Below, in pieces: positions 34,736-46,656 of a stretch of DNA of 64,000 nt (position 1 is the first letter of the stretch; each line of letters starts with the position of its first letter). Below the pieces are notes generated by a model. The model searched no databases, was not told the DNA's origin, and saw only the letters and a list, made by a program, of their open reading frames with translations. Origin of the DNA: Rhodotorula mucilaginosa (lineage: Eukaryota; Basidiomycota; Microbotryomycetes; Sporidiobolales; Sporidiobolaceae); the NCBI GenBank assembly GCA_034406715.1, contig CP137871.1:682001-746000 (forward strand). Direction: 5' to 3'. A program made the translations under genes and the position numbers.

Positions 34736-35691
34736 ATGATGAGTTCTTCGCTTGCGCCTACCGAAGAGATCTTTGGAGCACTCAGCCTCGACGAGGAAGG
34801 CCTTGGGAAAGTTCTCCCGATCAGTGACCTCTCGCCCATGCCGTCGCAAGGTGCGTACGCCGTCACGATTTCTCTGCAATCATGACCTGAGGTTTCATTG
34901 TTTGGATGCAGGCGCTGCGCCATCTGTTTGCATGGATGAACAACCGAGCTCCGAGTCTGAGGTCAAGTTTGCGGGCGATTCGGACGGCGATCAGAACGAG
35001 GACGAGAGGTGCAGAATCATCGACAGCTTCGCTCACAATACCAACAGCGGCATCACTGCTGAAACCGACGGCGGCAACGGCAGCGACAGCGGCGCGGTCG
35101 CTTTGTCGCCAGAGCATCCCATTCAAGATGAAAGGTAAGCAGCCAAGCTTAAGACTCTGTTCTGAGCTCCTCGAACTGTCGCTCTTTCGCTCGCAGCCGC
35201 TGCATGACGAGCCCCTCACTCGAGTCGCCGATCACTCTTAAAGAGATGCTTGACTTCCTCCATCTCGACGAGGAAGGCCTCCCGAAGGTTCTGCCGATCA
35301 TAGACCTCTCGCCCATGCCGCCGCAAGGTGCGTACGCCATCAAGAGTATTCCTTTTCGCTTGCGGTCGCGGAGCGCTGAGATGCCATTGCTCCGGATGCA
35401 GGAACCGCCAGCGTCTCGATGCCGCTCTTGCACACGAATGACAAGTCGAATTCCGAGTCAGAGGAGACTTCGCGCGATCCGGACGGAGATGGAGCCGAGG
35501 ACGGGAACGCGGACAAGGACAGGTACACGTACGAGGACGGGTACGAGGACCCGTCCGCGTGGCAGGACGGGTACGAGGACGCGCAGGACAGCATCGTCGT
35601 CGACGATGTCGCTGCTGATCTCGACGGCGGCGCCGGCGGGGTTGGCTCGTTGCAAAAGCAAAAGCATGCCGTTCACCACAAAGGTGAGTAG
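34722..35691 (+). repeat. intragenic tandem duplication of an exon pair
   Basis: Unit 1 runs from about 34722 to 35134 and unit 2 from about 35191 to 35691. The units share the sequence CTCGCAGCCGCTGCATGA at their start (34723 and 35191), the LDEEGLxKVLPIxDLSPMPxQ coding block, the phase-1 donor and the intron ends. The acidic exons and intron interiors are diverged, so the duplication is not recent. Confidence 0.7.
34736..35691 (+). CDS. unrecognised acidic protein built from a duplicated exon pair
   Basis: Product not recognised. Four exons (34736-34850, 34912-35134, 35197-35327, 35402-35691, TAG) give 252 residues in consistent phase. Exons 1 and 3 encode the same module: FGALSLDEEGLGKVLPISDL then SPMPSQ in exon 1, and MLDFLHLDEEGLPKVLPIID then LSPMPPQ in exon 3. 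Both end on CAA-G with the same donor (GTGCGTACGCC), and both following introns end GGATGCAG. Exons 2 and 4 are acidic, Ser/Asp/Glu-rich and start with similar short segments (APSVCMDEQPSSESE and TASVSMPLLHTNDKSNSESE). Exon 4 has a Tyr-Glu-Asp-Gly repeat (YEDGYEDPSAWQDGYEDAQD). There is no signal peptide, membrane segment or known motif; Cys is rare. The regular splicing and conserved module argue for a real gene. A last donor-like GGTGAGT at 35683 overlaps the stop, so a further exon is possible. Confidence 0.6.
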
Positions 35692-35959
35692 TGATCAACC
35701 CCGGAAACGCCGCGCCGACGCCGAAACGGGAGGCGGCGCGAGAATTGGAAGTTGGGTGGAAACCTTGGGTCAAAGGCGCTGGAGACGGGTGGGACTCGGC
35801 CTCGCTTGCATAGGGATTTGACTCGTAGCTTTGCATACGCTTGTAAATGTGTTGAGCTCTGTGACGGAACACGAGAATCCAGAAGCGGAGAGAAGACGGC
35901 AAAGAGAAAGGGTCGTTGCAATTCGGGAAAAAAGCTTAAGTTGCAGCAGCCCGGGCGGT

Positions 35960-37580
35960 TTACGCGCGCTGCTTCTCCTGCGCCTTTCTGCGCGAATCAC
36001 GCTCTTCCGAAATGCTAAGCTTGACACCGCCTCCCTTGGGGAGAGAGACAGCAGCCTTGGCACCGTCACCGATGATGAAGACGTTCGAAAGACGGGTGGC
36101 GAACTCGCGGTCGAGGACGTCACGGACGTGAACGATGTCGTATCCACCGACGTGACGCTCCTTGTGGACAAGGGTACCGACGCGGCCCTGGTTACGACCA
36201 CCAGTGAGCATGACGAGCTGTGCGAGCAAAGTGGGCAAATCGCCAAAAAAAAGTCAGTTCGAGTTCTTCCGGCGGCCAAGTAGAGACGACCCACGTTGCC
36301 CTGCTCGAACTTGATGTGGTCGACGATCTTGTTCTCGACGAGGTCGAACTTGACAGTGTCGTTGACCTTGATCGCGGGGTCCGGGTAACGGATGGTGCGG
36401 CCGTCGTGGGTGACGATGAAGGGGACACCCTTGGCGCCGAGCTGGACCTTCTTGACCTTGAGGAGCTTGTAGGTCGCCTCCTCCTCCGAGATGCGGTGGA
36501 TCGCGAAGCGGCCCTTGACGTCGTACAGGAGACGGAAGTGCTCGCCCGACTTCTCGATCGAGATGACGTCTGAACGGGTCACCCGTCGAGGATCCACGCG
36601 CAGAGCCCATCGTCGAGGGAGGGAGTAGGGGAGGGAGGGGGAAAAAAGGGAAACGACACCGGTTATTCTCTGTGCCTGGCCTCAAGGAACAACAGAGAGC
36701 GCTGGCTAGGCGCGGAGAGCGTACCCATGAACCCGGCGGGGTAGGTCTCGTCGGTGCGGACCTTGTTGTCGATCTTGATGAGGCGCTGCTTGACGACGAG
36801 CGTAACCTCACGGCCGGTAAGGGCGTACTTGAGGCGGTTGCGGATGAAGATCTGAGGAGGGGAAAGAGCGTGGTCAGCCAAGACAGTTCCCATCTCGACT
36901 TGAACGCACCTGACCCCTCGCCCAGCGCCTGCATAGCATCCTGCCCAGCACACACACACCGCGCGACACACGCATGACGCTCGCCTTGGCCTCGACTCGC
37001 TCCAACGTGTGACCCAGCTCATCCACTCCCGACTCATCTCCCTCTCCTCCCGTGTGTGCGGGCGTGTATGCTGTCGATGCATGGTATGCAGGCGAGTCTG
37101 GCGGGGGCGGATGACTATGCCGCTTAGGCTCACCGAGAGCGGGAGGCACTCGCGCTGCTTGTGCGGGCCCGGCGACGGCTTCGGGGCGTAAGCGCCTACG
37201 AGGAAATCGAATCAGTACCCAACCTCCATACCCCGGTCGCAGAAGACCACCGTGGAGCGAGTACAGACCACCGAGCTTGTCGAGCATCCACGCCTTGGGC
37301 GCTGCCAGGCGGGACATGTGCTTCTTAGGACCGCGAGCCCTGAGAGGTTCGCGGTGCCCAGAAGACAAGTGATTCGATTCATAGGCGATTCGGTGTTGGG
37401 CGCAGGCGTACAGGCGAGCGTCGGGGTCGAGAGAGGCGAGTCGGAAGGGAAGTGGGCACAAGCTCGTCAGCTCACACGAGACACGACACACCACACACAG
37501 TCGACAGCGACTGGCGAGCTCGAGGCAGGAGGCTGTAGAGGTAGTCAGGTGTCTAGCTCGGGTGCCTAGTGTACGCACAT
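35960..37580 (-). CDS. RPS4: 40S ribosomal protein eS4 (RPS4)
   Basis: Small-subunit ribosomal protein eS4, cytoplasmic. Six exons (37579-37580, 37269-37339, 37134-37195, 36725-36851, 36295-36569, 35960-36217) give 264 residues, the usual family length (about 261-264). The start codon is split: exon 1 contributes only AT at 37580-37579 before a GTGCGT donor, and exon 2 begins with G followed by GCT. Recognised blocks are [97 protein letters not shown] and [20 protein letters not shown]. Introns 1 and 3 (about 239 and 282 nt) are long for this window, as is common in ribosomal protein genes, where they can hold regulatory elements or snoRNAs; I did not find a snoRNA. Confidence 0.95.
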
Positions 37581-37787
37581 GTTGTCGGCGAGGGTGGTAC
37601 TCTTTCGAGGCGGGAAAGGGACGGAGAGCAAACCGCGCTCGCGACTTTGCTGCGCGCATCGCCCGCACTCGCGAGCTCGACCTCAGCCCCGCGGTCTCCG
37701 ATCTCGCCCAGCTTCAGCACCCTCCCATCTGTTATGGACAGCACTCTACATTCACAAACTGCATGCTAGCTCAATAACCCCGCTTCT

Positions 37788-39424
37788 TCATTCTTGCGTA
37801 CTCGGCTCGCCTTCGCTGCTCGATCCGTGCTCCTCCGCGAGCTCCTCGCCAGCGGCGCCTGCTGGTCCTCCCCCGCTCGCTTCCTCGGCGCCGCCCTGCT
37901 CGTTGACGACGTCGCTCATCAGGGCATATCCCGCCTCCTCGCCCTGCTGCACGCGCGGGCTGCCCAGCGACTCGTCTTGCTTGATAGTCCGACGCCGCTT
38001 CGCTGCCTGCTGCTGCATGATGCTCCGCCTCGCCTCCTCGGCGATCAGGGTCGGCGACGGACCGAACGTGGTCTTCGTGCGACTGCTACCCATGCTGCTC
38101 GTCAAGGCTTCGGATGGCTCGAGCAGTCTCCGACGAGTGGGCGTTTGCCGTTCGGGCGAACAGATCCTCATTCTCGTTGTCGTCGTCGACGTCGACGTCC
38201 CGAGCGAACGAGCGAGCCCAAAAGGCCCGACATGGGTCGCTCTCTCTGGAGCAGAGCCGGATGTTCCCGCGCAGGTAGCGTCGCCGGCGTTTGCTGCCTG
38301 CTGTGGGCTCGTTCCGGCACCGGGTCGAACGACGGAATTGGCGAGTTGGCGCAACGGGACTTTGCGACGCGGAGGTGATGGCCTGGGCAAGCTTGGACTC
38401 GAGACAATCGTACTCTTGTCATCGACGGCGGGAGCGCCAACCGTCCGCCTTTCTGCCGAGATGGTCAAATCCGCCGCGCAAACCGACGACAAAGCCGGCA
38501 TCGGCGTGACCTGCGCGCCCAACGGCGGGTTCGCCGATTGCTTCGCGCCCTTGCTGTGCTTCTTGAGCTGTGGGTCCTCATCTTCTAGTCAGTGCTCGAA
38601 TGCCGTTGCTCTCGCATGTGGGGACTGACCTCGCCGTTCGCCTTTTCGTCGAGTCGCTTGCCAAGCCCGATCACCTCCTCCTGAAGACGTCGAACCACGT
38701 CCGCCTGCCGATCGACCGTCCTGCTGAGGCTCTCGATGCCGTTTTGGAGCTCTCCGAGCTGAGCCGAGTGCTGCCCGTTCGCGCCACCACCGCTTCCGAG
38801 CCGTTTCTCAAGGAGCGTCTCGAACTGCGCGAACCGTTCCTCCACGTCTTTGCGCAAAGTCGCCCCGAGACTGTCGGCAGTGCGCAGGTTGTAGCTGTTC
38901 CGCCCTTTGCTGGCGTCGACCGAGGCGGGGAAGAGACGCCGAGAGACCGCTTCGAGGTCGGCTTTGATTTTGCTCGTGTGCTCCTCGCAAGCCGTTTGGA
39001 CGGCGACCTTGACTCGGTCCTCGAGAGCTTGATCTAAGTCGAGAGACGCCTTCCAGTAAGCTTGTTTGTAGAGCACCCCTCATGGTAGCCTGTGCGTACC
39101 TTGCGCGGCCCTTTCGGCGAGGAGCAGCTCGACCTGATTCTGCAGACCCTTGACCGCCTCGCCGAGCCCGTTCACGTCCCCGAGCACCCCTCGGACCGAC
39201 TCGATCTCGAGCTTGACCTTTTCGAGGGTGATTCGGGCACGCGCGCCGTGCAGATCGCGCGCGGGCGGTGGAGGAGGGAGCATCGCGGCGGGAGGGGGAG
39301 CGGGGAGAAGTTGAGAATCGGTCATCGGCGGGGTGGCTGCGTTTACACTGACGCGGTCGATGGGACCCTGTGCGAGCCCGCTCGAGACGAACGGAGCTGT
39401 GCCGTAACCCCAGGCAGTCGCCAT
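37788..39424 (-). CDS. unrecognised coiled-coil protein
   Basis: Product not recognised. Three exons (39100-39424, 38630-39060, 37788-38567) give 511 residues in consistent phase. After a Pro/Ala-rich start (LLPAPPPAAMLPPPPPARDL) come heptad-rich helices: ITLEKVKLEIESVRGVLGDV, GLGEAVKGLQNQVELLLAER, a middle segment with KADLEAVSRRLF and then LGELQNGIESLSRTVDRQAD. The C-terminal half is disordered, Ser/Thr/Arg/Gln-rich, and ends acidic (EELAEEHGSSSEGEPSTQE). A short basic block (QQAAKRRRTIKQDES) could be a nuclear localisation signal. Such a composition suits a nuclear scaffold, spindle or kinetochore protein, but nothing seen is diagnostic. An upstream in-frame Met at 39556 is possible, though the segment between looks non-coding. 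Confidence 0.7.
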
Positions 39425-39584
39425 CAGCATCCGCGAGCAGAATGAGGAGTCGGGAGAAGGAAGGAGCGAAAGAACGCGCGAGAGCTGGTCGAAAGCAGTG
39501 GGTCTCTCTCGGCGAAGCACCTCGGACGAGCGTAAAAAGAGGTCCAGATGGTGCATGCTGTATGAGATTATGATAGGAGCTCGT

Positions 39585-41698
39585 CTACACGCGGTAGTGC
39601 CGCAGTCTCCGCTCTTCAGCCATCCGCTTCTCTACCAAAGCCGTCACTTCTTCGCCCCAAACCGTTTCTGGGTCCTCGTCTCCGAGCAAGCACCGCTCTT
39701 CGTGCTGCGCGCCTTCTTCCCGGTCAAAGACGACGAGGTTGTCCCACGCGAGTCCGCGCTCCTTCTTCCACCGGAGGACGGTCGGCCGCGAAGGGTAAGC
39801 GTTCGGCGGGACCACCGATTTGGCGCGGTGAATCTCTTCGAACAAGTAACCCATGTCGTCTTCGGAGAAGGGGATACGGCTGTGGGTCACGGGTAGGTCG
39901 TGAGTTTAGGTCCGTAGCGGAGTAGAGGCAGGAATTCTACGTACTTGTCTCCGGTCAGCTTTTGCTCGACTGCCGAAAGTTGTCGGTGCAGCGTCGCGTA
40001 GAGTTTGTGGCGGTTCCTGTGGGGTCAATTGCCTGTCAGACATGCAGCTCCAAGGTGCGGTCGAGACATTCGAGCCGTCCGAAACACGCAAACGCACTTG
40101 ACAGGCAACGGCTCCATCTTGAAGCCGGCGAGCTGCGTCAGGACGTAGGCCGCCGCGACGTTCCCGAACTGCAATACCACAATATATTAGCGACTCAGGG
40201 GGGTACAGTTTAAAAGTTGGAGCAAGCTGGCATACCATGGCGGGTAACGGGCCGAGTACGGGCAAGATGCGCACTCGGAAGTTTGACATGGCGTGCAGCT
40301 CGTCGACCTTGCCCTTCTCGTACTCTTCCTCCGGCAGCGGCAAGAGGCCGAGGTCTGGCCGCGGCTTCTCGGTAGAGTACTGCGATGGTCCAGGATGATG
40401 TCAGCTCGATTCTTCGGGAGATGGCTGCTCGCGATGCGAAGGGAACGTACCACGACGGGAACTCCGTGCGAGACGCCTGCGATTTTCCTGTGAGAGAATC
40501 GAGCTCAGCGACTGGCAGGGTGAGGAGACGGGGTTGTGAAGCTTGCCAACGTACAGTCGTCGTCGTACAGATTTCGCCAGCGGGTCCTCGAACGTGGTCG
40601 AGATATCTCTGTACAGGGCCGCAGGACGTCAGTGCCAAGCAAGGGGATCCTGAAGTGCTGACAGCGCTGCTCGCCGACGCACGCCACCTGGATCCGGCTC
40701 GGATCCGCCTTGGCTGCGGCACCGAGGGCGGAGAAGACGGGGATGTTGCGTTGGCAGCAGTAGGCGAGGAGGTCGACCTTGGAGTCGATGTTGTCGATAC
40801 AGTCAATAACATAGTCGGGGTTCCCTGTGAGGATTTCAGAAATCGCGAAGGCAAGTCAGTCTCGGCCGGTCTCGAGCAAGCAGGAGCGAGCAGGAGGGAA
40901 GATTCACCTTCTAGCAGTTCGTCTGCCAACTCCTTCTCAAACAGCGATATCCTCGCGTCGACCTCAACCCAGGGAGCGACCTGCGCAAAGTACTCGGCGC
41001 ACGAAGTGACCTTGGGCGTGCCGACCTGTGCAAGCGTTGCGGTAGAGTGGCGCTGTTGCAAGGGCGCAGGGGGGGTAATACGGGTTTGAGCCTCCGTGGC
41101 TCCGTTCTCGTTTCAGATACAGACTCCCGCGACCCACGTTGAGAGAGCTGAGCGACACTTGGTCAAAATCGACGATCCGGATCTTGCGGATCCCGCTCCG
41201 GACGAGCATGACGGCGGCCGCACTCCCGACTCCGCCGACGCCGATGACGACGACAAACTTGTTCCGGATCGCGTCCATCTTCTCGTCGCCGAAGAAGGCA
41301 TAGTTGCGAGCGAGCGCCTCGCGCACGATCACCTCGCTCGTCTTTGCCTTCTTCCGTCCATTCGATTTGCCCTCTGCGGCTTCTCTTGCTCCTGCAGCTC
41401 GCCCCGCTTTGGATGCGGACTTTTGCGCCACACTCGCCATGCTCGATCTCCGGCTCCCGACCGGCTTGGAAAAGTCGACCAGCTCGTCTGAGTCCGAGTA
41501 TTCGCCGTCATCGACCACTTCCCGGACCGAGTCGGCGAGCTTGTGTCGCTTAGTCGTGCGGCGGAGCGCTTGGCCAGCAAAGATGGAGGCTGCCGTGACA
41601 GCTGTCGAGACAACGGCGACCGTAGCGAGCCGGCCGGTCGGAGAGCGGACTGCGTCGCCGAGGCGGACGAGCAGCGAAGTCGAAGGATCGCTCATCAC
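39585..41698 (-). CDS. TCD1: tRNA threonylcarbamoyladenosine dehydratase (Tcd1/CsdL-like)
   Basis: ThiF/E1-like enzyme that cyclises the t6A modification at position 37 of ANN-decoding tRNAs to ct6A, using ATP. In yeast Tcd1/Tcd2 sit on the mitochondrial outer membrane; consistent with that, one hydrophobic segment lies near the N-terminus (RLATVAVVSTAVTAASIFAG). The adenylation domain follows: RNYAFFGDEKMDAIRNKFVV, the nucleotide loop VVVIGVGGVGSAAAVMLVRS, GIRKIRIVDFDQVSLSSLN, then CIDNIDSKVDLLAYC-type residues near 40790. C-terminal blocks are LPVLGPLPAM near 40250 and MGYLFEEIHRAKSVVPPNAY near 39830. Stop is 39585-39587. Start is one of two adjacent Met codons at 41698/41695. About eight exons; not all junctions were resolved. 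Confidence 0.9.
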
Positions 41699-41854
41699 CG
41701 GTTGCGGGGGTTAGTGGTTCTCAGCTTGCCGGCAGACTTGGCAATATGCAGGCTCGGGATCGTCCTCCGAGCGTCTAGAGGTGGTCAGGCTGGAGGGACG
41801 GTTGCAAGGGAAAAAGTGCCGTTCCGCGCCAAAGCCGAGATGCTCCCGTCGGAG

Positions 41855-42488
41855 CCTCCCCTCAGCGAATAAACGCTATATAGCCTCGCCGCGTGTTTTA
41901 CTGCCCACTCCAGCTCCTTCGAGGTCAATCTACATGTCAAGTTCAGTCGAAAAGGAGGCTACGACGGTGGCAGCTCAAGCGAGAATCCGGAGTGGCGGAA
42001 ACGAAAAAAATCAACGGCGGTACCACTGGACTCCCTTCCTCGATCTACGCATTTTGCGTTGCAACTGAAGCATTCCGTAGCTGTATAGGAGCAAATGGAA
42101 GGTGTCAGCGAGTGTATTGGCACAGACTAGGCCCTCCGGAGCGTGTTTTTGGGCAAAATTAGTCTCCCAGATCCGTCCATCTTTCCCTCACGGACGCCCC
42201 TTCCGAGTGCAGCGACCGCACGGCACTCTGGCATATGCGAGGGTGCTCTCGAAGCGCGTCCCAAGTGCCTAGACCGGGGTTCCCCGGACAGGCCGGCGCT
42301 TTTTTTTTTCGGAGCAAAACTCCTCCCCCCTCCCGGACGTATAGAACTTTCTGCCTTCCGTCGCGTCCATCGTATCCCTTGACCCTTCACGTGAGGTCTG
42401 CCTAAGGATCCCCCTGGGCTTGTTGACTTTGTACCCGAAGCCGTCGACTCCCCGTCGATCCAGCTTCGCACAGTACTTCACCGTTGCC
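41855..42488. repeat. 634-bp direct repeat, copy 1
   Basis: Matches 43770-44403 at a constant offset of 1915 bp with no indels. The only difference I found is C at 42445 against T at 44360. It contains a second copy of the last exon of NDUFS7 (42011-42080, minus strand) with its flanking intron and downstream sequence. The ends are CCTCCC...GTTGCC, without the TG...CA ends of an LTR and without visible terminal inverted repeats. Left of the boundary, weaker similarity continues for about 40 bp (GCGCCAAAGCC and TGCTC...CGGA in both copies). Confidence 0.95.
42011..42080 (-). pseudogene. orphan duplicate of the NDUFS7 terminal exon
   Basis: A 70-nt exon identical to 43926-43995, encoding YGMLQLQRKMRRSRKGVQW then YRR and a stop, preceded on the minus strand by the same CAG acceptor. 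It lies 1.9 kb downstream of the copy closest to the rest of the gene and has no upstream exons of its own. It could be spliced as a distal alternative, giving the same protein, or be inert. Confidence 0.75.
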
Positions 42489-43769
42489 ACAGTCACCTTT
42501 CCGGACCATGTCCCTTACATGTCCAGGAGAAGTACATCCTTTGCACTCCTTTTCATCCATACTGACAGCTCCTGTAGCCGTTGATTACTAGCAGCATAGT
42601 GCGAGCTCCATCAATAAAGACAAGCTCTGCGAAAGTGTCCGAGCTGCTGAAACTTGAGCTATGGACAAGTCCCTGTGTGCCTGTAAGTCTGCTTGACTTG
42701 CTGATGAGCAAAGGACACAAGGATGGGTCCGCATATACACATCTTTCCACCTTCCGGGCGCGCCAGCCAGGCTGGTCCTGAAGTCCTTCATCTGCGAATT
42801 CGTCTTCCCGCTCTCTGCTCCAATGGACTGCTTACACTTTGACTGAGTACTCACCCTACATCTACATTGCCCTGAGCCCAAAGTGCTCGAGTTATTGCAG
42901 ATTGGTCAGGACGAGGAAGGATTGTTGACACAGGATCTCGGCTGCGGGTCGAAGCTCAGGCTTTCATTCGTTTCTTCGGACCCGTCGCTTCTCATAGAGC
43001 CCGTGCAACACAGACTCGAACCGCTGTTCATAGCGTCAAACAGCCTCAGCTCGCGCAGTCCACCCTGTGCAAGCTGTCGAGCTACCAATGAGTTGCTTGT
43101 CCAGATTGCAAACGCGCGCATCTACACACGGTTTACTCTTTATCGGAGGCAGCAAGACGCTTCTCCCTTCCGAGTCTGGCATGTCAGACATTGTATGCTG
43201 GATGTTGCAGCGTAATTCGCGCTGAAATTTGGCTCACGCTGCGGAAAAGAGAGCCTTTGCCATTTGCCACAACACCGAAAAGGCCTGGAAAAGCACTCGC
43301 GGCCCGGACAAAACTTGGAGCTAGCCATAGATAACGGAGCCAACAGTTTGCCTAGAAGTACGCCCGCCAGACGGTGCAAGGCGCATCCGGGTCCGGCCTC
43401 AGGCTGAGTTCGGAGTCTAGTCGGAATCCTGCGACTCTTCGTTCGCGAACGCTTCCTCCTACCGGTCGTCGAACTTCCGAAGGCACTGAGCGGAACTGCA
43501 GTTGGCTGCGTAGTCCTGAGCGCGTAGACAGCATAAGCGCCTCGAGGGGAGTACGATACGAGTTCTGCCAGCTGCGATAACTGCGGTTCGGACCAAAAAG
43601 CAGAGCCTCAAATCGAAGAAGCAAAAGGCACCTTGCTGTCTTGGCGAAAGGTCTGGAATGGAGGCAACGCAGTTTGGAAGCGGTGGGTCATGCACAAAGG
43701 AAACAGCCATCCTGGCCTGGCAGCGCGAGGAGCGCCAAAGCCTCGACGCTTGAAGTGCTCACTGCGGAA
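42489..43769. other. 1281-bp spacer between the direct repeats
   Basis: Unique sequence between the two repeat copies, lower in GC than the neighbouring genes. Frames on both strands are below about 110 codons and lack protein-like composition or plausible splice chains. No tRNA, terminal repeat or recognisable transposase or polymerase motif was seen. Its origin is unknown. Confidence 0.6.
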
Positions 43770-43925
43770 CCTCCCCTCAGCGAATAAACGCTATATAGCC
43801 TCGCCGCGTGTTTTACTGCCCACTCCAGCTCCTTCGAGGTCAATCTACATGTCAAGTTCAGTCGAAAAGGAGGCTACGACGGTGGCAGCTCAAGCGAGAA
43901 TCCGGAGTGGCGGAAACGAAAAAAA

Positions 43926-45421
<1,496 letters not shown>

Positions 45422-46656
45422 GGTTGCCGTGAGGATCGAGAGGTGTCGACCCAGAGCGAGGCCGACGAGGAGCCGGCCGCCGCCAATCCGCGCGACGGCT
45501 GCGTTGCGATTGGCGCGTCTCCATCGCCTCGCTACAACACCTCTGAGCTGCGCCCTGACTGGCTGCAAACCTACCGAAGCTTGCTAAAAGTGCATTCCGG
45601 GCCTTTCCGAACTGCTCCGAGGCTCCGCGGTCGTGCTGTCGCCATCAACTCCCGTCGGACGAGAGTGCACCCTCATCTCGCCGCGAACAAGGCACTGCTG
45701 CGCGCCCAGTCCCGCTATTGCCGACGTAAAATCGAGCAGTCCGAGACGTCTTGCGTCCTGCGGCTCCCAGTCTGTGGCCCGAGGTCGCCGAAGCGCCTTC
45801 TGGCGTTCCAGACTCCTGCTTGCAACCGTACTCGACGCGACCGCTCACGGAAGGAATGCTGAGCTAACCGGCTCTTGCTTACGACTGTATCTGCGGTTCG
45901 AGCATCGCAACGCCATCTCTATCAACGAAGCCACGAAGAGAAGCAGACCCAAAGAGTGGGACAAAAGCCCGCGAGAGGCAGGACAGACTGATGCTCTCAG
46001 TGGTTACTTCTGCCGCCCACTTTGCGAAGCTCGTGCGTGCATGACGTTGCTTCTGCCGCTGAGAGTCGCAGTCGGTGACAAACCGCTCGAATGGATCTCT
46101 CCAGCTCTGTGTCTTGCTTTCTGTCGCCTGCACCCTCGTCTTGTTCTTCTGACATGATCGCAAAGAAGGCTTATACGGTACGCGGTCGGTGCTCTCGGCT
46201 TCGAATGCGCATGTGCCTCCGAGAGATGGGCACGTTCCGAAGAACCAGGACCGCGACTTGCAAGGTTGGGGGGCGATGAGAACCCACTGGCAAGTCACCG
46301 TCGACGCGTTTCTTGTCCGGTTTCGTTGTCGGCTGTCGACTCTCGCTGCCGCTGAGACAATCGAGATGACTTGACGAGCAACCCGAAGTGGGCTTTAGCA
46401 AGGAAGCGGCCGGGGATGGACATCCGGTTCGTCGGCGGGTTTTCTGGCGATCGAGACCAGCGACAGGGGAGCACAGCGCCAAGAGCCAACGCTGCGACGA
46501 GCGTCGATCATTCAAGAGATGTCGTCTGTGCTCGGTGGAAGCGAGAGTCACGCCCGCCACTCGACCTTTGACAAGAACCCAAGACACGCGGGAGAGAGAT
46601 TGATGCGAATGTACAGTACACAACTCCCCGGCGCTCACTTTGACGTCAGAGAGGAT
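45422..46656. other. 1.2-kb gap without a supportable gene
   Basis: Lies between the NDUFS7 start and the SEM1 stop, both on the minus strand, so its left end must hold the NDUFS7 promoter. Frames of up to 174 codons exist but have skewed, Arg/Ser/Cys-rich compositions, lack recognisable motifs and are not joined by convincing introns. No match to the neighbouring repeat was seen. Confidence 0.5.

Noticed and set aside
41893-42162. Small plus-strand frames in both repeat copies, one preceded by a TATA-like CTATATAG
   Set aside because: They are antisense to the NDUFS7 last exon and its 3' flank, have no recognisable product, and are identical only because the DNA repeat is.
42490-42750. Cys/His pattern resembling a zinc knuckle on the minus strand at the edge of the spacer
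   Set aside because: The spacing does not fit a CCHC knuckle and no neighbouring capsid- or polymerase-like sequence was seen; probably chance.
43000-43040. Minus-strand GGTTCGAGTCTG, a possible tRNA B box
   Set aside because: No matching acceptor stem, A box or anticodon arm could be drawn around it.
45443-46157. Plus-strand frames of 139 and 174 codons upstream of NDUFS7
   Set aside because: No ATG in good position for the first, unusual composition in both, and no support from motifs or introns.
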